Shown here piece by piece: positions 52,397-58,935 of a DNA stretch of 64,000 bases. The stretch is from assembly GCA_965221105.1 (NCBI GenBank), contig OZ244871.1:2232001-2296000 (forward strand), read 5' to 3'. A program made the position numbers and the translations under genes. The DNA comes from GM7GCV1 sp965221105. GTDB lineage: Bacteria; Pseudomonadota; Gammaproteobacteria; Pseudomonadales; GM7GCV1. Under the pieces are notes generated by a model. It was not told the DNA's origin. It ran no database searches and worked only from the letters and a program-made list of their open reading frames with translations. The number at the start of each line of letters is the position of its first letter. Position 1 is the first letter of the stretch.

Positions 52397-53956
52397 ATGC
52401 CAAACAAGAGGATTCCAATGCGTAAACTAAGAGATGTCCTGCGATTGAGGCTGGCTGGCGGCCTCTCCATCCGCGAGATCAGCCGCAGCACCAAACTCAG
52501 TGTGGGCAGCGTCCAGAAGCTGCTCAACCGTGCCCAGGCGCTTGATCTCGGCTGGCCCTTGCCGGAGGATCTGGATGATGGCCAACTGGCCGGGCTGGTC
52601 TATCCAAAGGCTGATACCCGCAGCACTGGTCGATTCCACATCCCCGATTGGCCCAGCGTCCATCAGGAACTCAAACGGCCGCACATGACCAAGCAGCTGC
52701 TGTGGGAGGAATATACTCAGCAGTACCCCAACCGCAGCTACAGCTACTCCCAGTTCTGCGACCGCTACCGGCACTGGGTTGGCACGCAACGCCGGTCAAT
52801 GCGCCAACAGCACAGGGCCGGGGAGAAGTGCTTTGTCGACTATGGGGGTTCGACCGTGCCAGTCATTGACCGTGATACGGGTGAGGTCCGTGAGGCACAG
52901 CTCTTTGTCGCTACCCTGGGGGCCTCCAACTACACTTATGCCGAAGCCACCTGGTCACAGTCGCTCCCTGACTGGCTGGGAAGCCATGTGCGGATGCTGG
53001 AGTACTTTGGAGGCTGCACCGCGATGGTCATTCCCGACAACCTCAAGAGCGGTGTCAGCACGGCCTGCCGCTATGATCCGGACCTCAATCCCAGCTACCA
53101 GCAATGGGCCGAGCATTACGGCGTCGCGGTGGTCCCGGCGAGGCCGTTTCGCCCGAGGGACAAATCCAAGGCGGAAAATGCGGTCCTGGTGGTCCAGCGC
53201 TGGGTTCTGGCCCGCCTGCGCCACCACAGCTTCTTCTCCCTGGACGAGCTGAACCAGGGTATCCGCGCGCTGCTGGAGGAGCTGAACAGCCGCCCCTTCA
53301 AGCAGCTGCCCGGGTGCCGCCGGTCAGCGTTTGAGCAGCTCGACAGGCCGGCACTCAAGCCGCTGCCCGCACAGCCCTACAGCTACGTCGCGATCAAGCC
53401 GGTCAAGGTCAACATTGACTACCATGTCCGCTACAAGAACCACGACTACTCTGTGCCCCACCAGTACGTTGGCGAGCGCCTGGAGGTCCATGCCAGTGAC
53501 AGGCTGGTGGAGATCTACTTCAAGCGCCAGCTGGTGGCCACCCATCCGCGCAAACAGACACCGGGGTTTACCACCAATCCCGCCCACATGCCCGAACGCC
53601 ACCGGGCGCAGCAGCAATGGACACCGGGGCGCCTGAAACGCTGGGCCAGGGACATTGGCCCGGACACCCTGGTCTGGGTCACAGACCAGCTTGAGCGTCG
53701 GGATCACCCGGAGCAGGCCTACAAGGTCTGCCTGGGCTTGCTGAACCTCAGCACACAGTACCCGGCCAGCCGGCTCAATGCCGCCTGCCGGATTGCCAAT
53801 AGGGCCGGCCTCAACCGCCTCAAGCAGGTCAGGGCCATCCTGAAGAGCAACCGGGATCAGCTGCCCGAACAGGATCAGCTGTCTGAACAACTCAGCCTCG
53901 AGGCTGAACTCCCCCAGGACCACGAGAATATCCGCGGTCCGCGCACGTTCGACTGA
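52397..53956 (+). CDS. istA: IS21-family transposase IstA
   Basis: The 519-residue protein has an N-terminal helix-turn-helix (LRLRLAGGLSIREISRSTKL, SVGSVQKLLNRAQ), a DDE catalytic core (KCFVDYGGSTVPVID, MVIPDNLKSGVST, KSKAENAVLVVQRWVLARL) and a C-terminal Mu-like beta domain (YHVRYKNHDYSVPHQYVGER). It cuts and joins the element ends together with IstB. istB follows 13 bases downstream. Confidence 0.93.
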   Translation: MPNKRIPMRKLRDVLRLRLAGGLSIREISRSTKLSVGSVQKLLNRAQALDLGWPLPEDLDDGQLAGLVYPKADTRSTGRFHIPDWPSVHQELKRPHMTKQLLWEEYTQQYPNRSYSYSQFCDRYRHWVGTQRRSMRQQHRAGEKCFVDYGGSTVPVIDRDTGEVREAQLFVATLGASNYTYAEATWSQSLPDWLGSHVRMLEYFGGCTAMVIPDNLKSGVSTACRYDPDLNPSYQQWAEHYGVAVVPARPFRPRDKSKAENAVLVVQRWVLARLRHHSFFSLDELNQGIRALLEELNSRPFKQLPGCRRSAFEQLDRPALKPLPAQPYSYVAIKPVKVNIDYHVRYKNHDYSVPHQYVGERLEVHASDRLVEIYFKRQLVATHPRKQTPGFTTNPAHMPERHRAQQQWTPGRLKRWARDIGPDTLVWVTDQLERRDHPEQAYKVCLGLLNLSTQYPASRLNAACRIANRAGLNRLKQVRAILKSNRDQLPEQDQLSEQLSLEAELPQDHENIRGPRTFD

Positions 53957-53969
53957 AGGAGACACTGCC

Positions 53970-54728
53970 ATGACAACACCCATCACCCTCGCACGCCTGC
54001 GCGACCTGCGCCTCGGCGGTATGGCCCAGGCGCTGGAGCGACAACTGGAACAGGTGGGCACCTATGATGCCCTGTCGTTCCTGGAGCGCTTCGCATTACT
54101 GGTCGAGGAGGAATGCCTGGAGCGGGAACACCGCAAACAGGACCGACTGGTCCGACAGGCACGGTTCAAGCTCAGGGCGACCATCCAGGACATCGACTAC
54201 CAGCACCCACGCAACCTCAGGCAGGACCAGATCGCCCGGCTGGCGCAGGGGGAGTGGATTGACCGCGCCCACAACCTGCTGATTACCGGCCCCTGTGGCA
54301 GTGGCAAAACCTACCTGGCGTGCGCGCTTGGGCACAACGCCTGCCTGCACGGCTACAGCACCCGCTACGTCCGCCTGTCTCGCCTGTTCCTGGAGCTGAC
54401 CCAGGCCAAGGCCGATGGCAGCTACCAGAAGGTGCTCAAACAGATCGCCAAGACCCGGCTTCTGCTGATCGATGACTGGGGACTTGAAGTGCTCACCGCC
54501 GCCCAGCGCAATGACCTGATGGAGATCATGGATGACCGGCACGGCTCGACATCGACCGTCATGATCAGCCAGTTGCCAACGGATCAGTGGTACGCAGCCA
54601 TCGGTGACAACACCCTGGCAGACGCCATTTTGGATCGGCTCATGCACAACGCGCACCGGCTACCGCTGAAGGGCGAATCGATGAGAAAGATCCTCGGTCA
54701 ATTGACTGAAGATGAACACCTGGTGTAA
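53970..54728 (+). CDS. istB: IS21-family helper ATPase IstB
   Basis: The 252-residue DnaC-like AAA+ protein has the N-terminal IstA-binding helices (LARLRDLRLGGMAQALERQL), Walker A ITGPCGSGKTYLACALG, Walker B LLLIDDWGLEVL, sensor 1 VMISQLPTDQWY and the C-terminal DAILDRLMHNAHRLPLKGES. It selects targets and activates IstA. Confidence 0.94.
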   Translation: MTTPITLARLRDLRLGGMAQALERQLEQVGTYDALSFLERFALLVEEECLEREHRKQDRLVRQARFKLRATIQDIDYQHPRNLRQDQIARLAQGEWIDRAHNLLITGPCGSGKTYLACALGHNACLHGYSTRYVRLSRLFLELTQAKADGSYQKVLKQIAKTRLLLIDDWGLEVLTAAQRNDLMEIMDDRHGSTSTVMISQLPTDQWYAAIGDNTLADAILDRLMHNAHRLPLKGESMRKILGQLTEDEHLV

Positions 54729-54929
54729 AAATACGACAACGTGATGCGTTGGGAAATCAGGTGTTCACGTTCAACCAGAATCACTGTTCATGTTCACCGG
54801 AATGCGCAGGTTAGCCGGTAAGTAGCCGCCAACCCTTTTCTTCTTTTTCCGACACCTGATTCTTAGTGCTGATCTGCCAAGTGCTTGATTTATATAACTA
54901 ACGAAAATACTCACTCAATGCGATCAGTT

Positions 54930-54978
54930 GGGTAACTACTCACCCCCCTTAACATCATAGGGAGGTGAGTAGTTACCC
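54930..54978. repeat. inverted repeat made of two IS66-type tips
   Basis: GGGTAACTACTCACC and GGTGAGTAGTTACCC face each other across 19 bases. Extended pairing gives 19 matches in 20. The GAGTAGTTAC core equals the right tip of both IS66 fragments in this window. It looks like two element ends brought together by deletion or abortive excision. It could also form a strong hairpin. Confidence 0.5.
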
Positions 54979-55038
54979 AGTTGGTAAAGTGCCAATTGGT
55001 TCGTAGTTTCTGACGTCTACAGCCTGCAAGTGATCTTG

Positions 55039-55209
55039 GTGGTCTTCCTTCATGATTTATATAAAGACCTTGGGCGCTTCCGCGACATCTGCAACAATCA
55101 GGATACGACGATTTAACTGGTTGGCGATTACTTTGGGTATGCTGATTTGGAGAGTGCGTTCAAGTCCGGCGAACAGGCAGCTCACAACATGATGAAAACT
55201 CTGGCTTAA
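55039..55209 (+). pseudogene. FAD-dependent oxidoreductase-like C-terminal remnant
   Basis: A frame with one TAA reads HDLYKDLGRFRDICNNQD, stop, LVGDYFGYADLESAFKSGEQ, AAHNMMKTLA and the final stop. The GDYFGxxxLExAxxSGxxAA pattern is typical of the C-terminal FAD-binding end of amine-oxidase-like flavoproteins. The rest of the gene is absent. It lies inside the second tRNA-Lys repeat unit. Confidence 0.35.
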
Positions 55210-55339
55210 GGCGGCAAATAAAGTCACATAATGTCTGTTCATGGCACGCAGGAGTCTTGCGGGAGCTCCAAACCCATTTCCGTGGATTTCCGTTATTGGT
55301 GAAAAAGAGGACGAGAGCCCGGACTGATTGCTGCCAACA

Positions 55340-55630
55340 TCACCGGTAGTAAGTTGCGAGCTCTTCCAGTATTTCCGGATTTTTCTGAGCAACTTTGATA
55401 AGGGTGACTGCGGCACTATCAGGTTGCTTCCGTCCTTGCTCCCAATCCCTAATCGTACCCACAGGAACACCAAGCAGCTTTGAAAAAGCTGGCTGGGATT
55501 TTTTAAGCTCTTTGCGAACTGAAATCACCAGCAGTTGCTCAGGTGTCCAAGTTTTAGCTGGAGCGCCTTCTTTAATAGCTAGCACATCGTCAAGTAGGGC
55601 TTGGCCTGCTTTACTCATTTTCTTAGCCAT
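55340..55630 (-). CDS. HigA/NadS-type XRE antitoxin
   Basis: The 96-residue protein has KKMSKAGQALLDDVLAIKEG, an XRE helix-turn-helix (VRKELKKSQPAFSKLLGVPV, GTIRDWEQGRKQPDSAAVTL) and a short helical end. This is the antitoxin of HigBA/RelE-type modules in which the toxin gene comes first. It overlaps the toxin stop by 8 bases. Confidence 0.85.
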   Translation of the reverse strand: MAKKMSKAGQALLDDVLAIKEGAPAKTWTPEQLLVISVRKELKKSQPAFSKLLGVPVGTIRDWEQGRKQPDSAAVTLIKVAQKNPEILEELATYYR

Positions 55631-55931
55631 TGATAGACTCCTTAATTTTCTTCAGTTCATGAGCAGGAATATTCACCCGCTCGTTTTTCGCGTACATTGT
55701 CAAAAGCCAGGTTTCTTTTGCAGCGCTGTTAAAATAGATTACCCTGACGCCACCACGTTTTCCTGCGCCATCCTTGCCCCAGCGAATTTTTCTAACGCCG
55801 CCAGAGCCGGGAACTACTTCGCCGGCATTGGGCGTACCGGCAATGTACACAACAAAATCTTCATATTGTTTGGGCGTCCAAACCTTGGCTGCTTTCGCGC
55901 TGAAGATATTGGTTTCGATAACGGTATTCAT
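55623..55931 (-). CDS. RelE/HigB-type toxin
   Basis: The 102-residue protein has a RelE fold: YEDFVVYIAGTPNAGEVVPG, GVRKIRWGKDGAGKRGGVRV, IYFNSAAKETWLLTMYAKNE and IPAHELKKIKESI. The basic GKRGGVRVIYF strand and the terminal helix fit ribosome-dependent mRNA interferases of the HigB group. It is the first gene of the module and appears intact. Confidence 0.85.
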   Translation of the reverse strand: MNTVIETNIFSAKAAKVWTPKQYEDFVVYIAGTPNAGEVVPGSGGVRKIRWGKDGAGKRGGVRVIYFNSAAKETWLLTMYAKNERVNIPAHELKKIKESING

Positions 55932-55942
55932 AATTGAGAATA

Positions 55943-55957
55943 TACGGCTAAGCCGTA
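55943..55957. promoter_or_regulatory. palindromic operator of the HigBA-type module
   Basis: TACGGCTAAGCCGTA is a perfect palindrome around a single central base, 12 bases before the toxin ATG. It is the expected autorepression site. Confidence 0.6.
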
Positions 55958-56003
55958 CCTTGTCAATCTCGGTGAAAAGACCATCTTTTACCTTCTATGA
56001 AGT

Positions 56004-56165
56004 CCACCGTGGGAAAATCGTGGGGATTTGTTGGAATTTGTCAGTCATTGTAGGGCATTTTGAGCAACGGAAGCATACCTAACCTGTTGATAATAAACGC
56101 TTTAAATTCTTTGGTCGTGGCTTTTAACCAATTGGTCGCTGGTTCGAATCCAGTACGACCCACCA
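56004..56165 (+). repeat. tRNA-Lys-containing direct repeat, copy B
   Basis: About 160 bases homologous to copy A, from CCACCGTGGGAAAATCGTGGGG to CCACCA. Shared segments include GGGCATT, GCAACGGA and TTGATAATAAA. The last 48 bases equal the tRNA-Lys 3' part with one change (GGTCGCTGG for GGTCACTGG). The following TTTTCC resembles the bases after the true tRNA, so this is probably the outermost attachment site. Confidence 0.75.
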
Positions 56166-56381
56166 TTTTCCCTGTTGTCGCTCAGATTATTTCACCGCCT
56201 GTTTCTTGAGTTCATTTCCGGCCGCTCAGCAGCGGTTTCCCCACAGTGTTTACGCCGGTGAGATATCCGTAGGAGCTGGAGCAGAGTGGTGAACCTGGCA
56301 GGCGGGATGCGCCTGCCATGGGCGGGACAGAGTGGGTATCTGAGAGAGGACGTGGCGGCAGGCCATGCCGCCAGGGGCGTG

Positions 56382-56594
56382 TCAGAACGGTACCGGGTCG
56401 TCGAACTCAAACAGGTCCTGCTGGGCGGGAGTGCGGTACTCGGGCTCAGCTTCGAGCAGGTCGCGCATCGGCATCTCGGAGCGGTGCCAGACGACCGCCG
56501 AGAGTTCTGTCAGCCAGTCAGAGACAGCCAGTGCCTGTTCCGGCGTCCAGTCGGTGGGTACCTGGCAGATGCCATGGTCGCGCGACCACCTCAT
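56382..56594 (-). CDS. small IS-associated conserved-type protein
   Basis: The 70-residue product, MRWSRDHGICQVPTDWTPEQ, ALAVSDWLTELSAVVWHRSE and on to DLFEFDDPVPF, resembles the WTPEQALAVxxxLxxLxxxVW family of short proteins found beside transposase genes. It abuts the 3' end of an IS4-like transposase remnant. The function is unknown. Confidence 0.45.
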   Translation of the reverse strand: MRWSRDHGICQVPTDWTPEQALAVSDWLTELSAVVWHRSEMPMRDLLEAEPEYRTPAQQDLFEFDDPVPF

Positions 56595-56599
56595 GGCGC

Positions 56600-57020
56600 G
56601 ATCTCTTCGCGGGCTGCCTGCACATGGTCGATGGCCACCACCTTGGCCTTGGTGATCGCGGCGCTGGTGAGGGCAGAGTGGGCCAGGCGGTTGACCTTCC
56701 GCGGGGTACCCTGGTGGCCTGGAACAGGGCCTCGATGCCGGCGGGTTCGAACAGAGGCCTGGTCTCCTGGACATGCACCATGTTCAGGGTTAGCGAGGCC
56801 GAGTCCTCTGCCCTGGGGGTGTGCATCAGCCTGACCGACTGCCAGCGCAGCTCGGCTGCAGCAGTTCGGGCCATGCGCCCCGTCGATGCCTTCTGTCCGC
56901 GAGCTGCACGGCGGTGTGACCTGTGCGTCACCTCGATCTCCAGCCGAGCCCGCACCGGTGCGGCGCGTATCTGATCGAACAGCCTGTCCTGCTGGGCACC
57001 CAGATTTATGACCGGCGGCA
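56600..57020 (-). pseudogene. IS4-like transposase, central remnant
   Basis: The frame reads GAQQDRLFDQIRAAPVRARL, EIEVTHRSHRRAARGQKAST, GRMARTAAAELRWQSVRLMH and SLTLNMVHVQETRPL. This is the central strand region of IS4-type transposases of the DUF4338-fused kind (xxRLFDxLxxxPVxAxxEVxV, then RxARxAxxxxRxxxVxLxPP). The catalytic E region and both ends are missing or frameshifted. The next 370 bases towards 57390 seem to be more of the same decayed element. Confidence 0.5.
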
Positions 57021-57588
57021 CCTACACCATGACTGTCGCCCCAAACACTTCGGGCCAGAACAGTGGGTGCTTCTCGATCAGCCCCCTCACCCAGCAGCAT
57101 GTCCGCAACTGCTGGTGCGGGCGCAAGACCACCCTGCCGCTGTTCAGCCCCACACAGGACAACACCGATTTTCCTGAACAGGTGGGGATGCCGATAGCGG
57201 CCCGTGTCGGACACGGGTGCGGTGGCATCCGGACTGTCCCTGTCGTTGCGGACCGCCACCCCCCGTCGTCCTGATGCTGAAGGTGTCTGCGGGCGCATTC
57301 TTGGATGCGCCGAAACCCCATCGACAGAAACTGGCAAGGACATTTTCAAACTGATGCACTACCATCTCTTGGGATTTGTGTTGGGGATTGATCATTTTTT
57401 GGGCTGCATAAAGTGTGGATTTTCGTTGAGCAAACCGTTGGCGAAAGAGAGGAACACCATTGCGGCGAACTCTCTTTCAGAGAACTCAAATTCGTCGTAG
57501 CACTGTATTATCCCGTGACGGAAAAATACTATTCTTGGGTATTTGTCGAGCAGCTCATGGAGGACTTCAAGACTGACATCAAATCGAT

Positions 57589-57872
57589 ACGAGGTGAAGA
57601 CACTGAGTACACTCCATATCCATGTCGGCACTGAATTGCCTGAACGAGGCTTTGAGCGCTTCAGGGATGCCTGGCACCGCGCTGAAGAGAACCGGCTGAC
57701 AGAAACAGAGGTTCATCTAAATTACGAGGACTTTCCCATTGCAGAGAACGTGTTGCTCAAACAGCAATTGATCGAATACAGCCGATTACCGAAGCGATTG
57801 CTGCGCCATCTTGAGCCGCTGGAACAGACGCAAGACAGCCCACTTCGCTGCGTTCAGGATAGCTTATCGTAG
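57589..57872 (+). pseudogene. antitoxin-like regulator, decayed
   Basis: The frame reads LHIHVGTELPERGFERFRDA and WHRAEENRLTETEVHLNYED, then loses its pattern before SRLPKRLLRHLEPLE. This resembles the short regulators, paired with small toxins, that share IGTLDxMxxRFxxAWHRAE at the start and LTPKRxxLLRHL near the end. The middle is damaged and the DNA-binding part is missing. Confidence 0.4.
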
Positions 57873-58093
57873 CGTTCGGGCTCAGTATCTTGGACTTTAC
57901 CAAGCACACGCTTGAACTTCTGCTTGCTGCTGCGATGTGTCCGCTCCTGAAGGTATTCTTCCGTTAACAGTGCCGACAACTTTTCTGCAACAGCAGTTGA
58001 TATAAACTGGTTGATCGAAATGTTGTCCTGTTTCGCCAAGTCCCTCACGCGCTTGTGTAAAGAGTCAGGGATTCTCAAGCTCAAAGTACTCAT
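57854..58093 (-). CDS. ribbon-helix-helix antitoxin-like protein
   Basis: The 79-residue protein starts STLSLRIPDSLHKRVRDLAK and QDNISINQFISTAVAEKLSA, a ribbon-helix-helix DNA-binding domain of the HicB/CopG kind, followed by a basic tail (RTHRSSKQKFKRVLGK). It sits directly after a PIN-type toxin gene on the same strand and is its likely antitoxin. Confidence 0.7.
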   Translation of the reverse strand: MSTLSLRIPDSLHKRVRDLAKQDNISINQFISTAVAEKLSALLTEEYLQERTHRSSKQKFKRVLGKVQDTEPERYDKLS

Positions 58094-58094
58094 C

Positions 58095-58475
58095 TTAATT
58101 CTCAATTTGTTTAAGAAACTGTTGCGGAGTGATTACTTGAATTCCAAATCGCTCCGAACCCTGAAAATCTTCCACATTATGGGTGACAATAAATTCACTG
58201 CTTGCCCCCACCGCAACCTCCAGCACTAAATCATCTCCTGGGTCCTTCAAAAAAGGTCTCCATAAAAAATGAATCTGATGATGATTTCCAACCTCGCAGA
58301 GATAATCAATCACATCGTCAATGTCCTGATAAGTCAATCCAATCTGCCGGGAAAATCGCTTGCAGGTAGCCTCATACTCAATTACCAACGGCACTGACAG
58401 ATCAATCCCAAAAACGCCCTCATCAACCAGCTCAAGTATTCGAAATGAAGCACCCCTCCTTGACCTGAAGGCTGA
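58095..58475 (-). pseudogene. PIN-family toxin (COG1569 type), N-terminus damaged
   Basis: In one frame the sequence reads RNVLVSAFRSRRGASFRILE, LVDEGVFGIDLSVPLVIEYE, GNHHQIHFLWRPFLKDPGDD and LVLEVAVGASSEFIVTHNVE to ITPQQFLKQIEN. That covers almost a whole COG1569 PIN toxin. The usual start xxxLDTNVLVSA reads WLRNVLVSA, so the first catalytic Asp is lost by a small deletion and no start codon precedes it. The internal GTG would give only 99 residues. Likely inactive. Confidence 0.6.
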
Positions 58476-58935
58476 AACCAGAACATTTCGTAACCATGAA
58501 TCATCCCATGTCTGTCGAATTCGATATTTGCGAAGCAGCCTAACCTCGACTACCTTCGAAGTCCAAAAAAATGTTTCTGCTTTTGGCTTTAGAATTATTT
58601 CGTATCACCGCGATGCTTATTTGCCCAGGTGGCAGCCTTTCTATTGCGGTGGAGAAGGTGTTGCTCAAATACCAACTGATAGTTTATGGCCGATCACAGA
58701 AGCGAGTTCCAAAGTTATCAGCGGCTAATCGCGAACCAAGGCCCGGCACACAGATGCGCACGCGGGGGTAACTGCTCTCAACACACAGCTCAATACTTCA
58801 CTCAAAGATTCCAGTGAGCTGCGCCAAACCCTGGGGTCACCGCAGAGTTATCCCCAAATTGAACATGTTGACTGCCAAAGGCCATGTGTTTCTCCGCCGT
58901 GCCGGGGCTCCGTCGAGGTGGAATTCTGCATCAAC
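58476..58935. other. intergenic region with a diverged internal duplication
   Basis: No gene is visible. The segment 58634-58709 is about 77 percent similar by eye to 57729-57801 in the decayed antitoxin region (shared GTGTTGCTCAAA and GAAGCGA blocks). The remainder is the 3' flank of the subtilase gene. Confidence 0.4.

Larger units (their letters stand above)
52175..54808 (+). mobile_element. complete IS21-family element with 6-bp target duplication
   Basis: The 2634-bp element has ends TGCATATTCCGG and (inverted) TGCGCATTCCGG, and is flanked by the direct repeat GGTTAG at 52169-52174 and 54809-54814. The left end has at least four copies of ATTCYGG-N3-AACGTGAACA type sites. The right end carries the same sites inverted, including one identical copy (GTGTTCACGTTCAACCAGAA). 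These are the multiple transposase sites typical of IS21. Both istA and istB are intact, so it may be active. Confidence 0.88.

Noticed and set aside
55057..55473. 138-codon minus-strand frame right of the HigBA-type antitoxin
   Set aside because: It overlaps the antitoxin gene in another frame and has no motif; the plus-strand flavoprotein remnant explains the left part better.
52000..56165. Direct repeats considered as a CRISPR-like or integron array
   Set aside because: Only two copies, 4 kb apart, and they contain a tRNA 3' end; this is an attachment-site pattern.
57392..57631. Minus-strand 79-codon frame and its plus-strand counterpart at 57413-57634
   Set aside because: Both strands are open and neither has a recognisable domain; I could not decide which, if either, is real.
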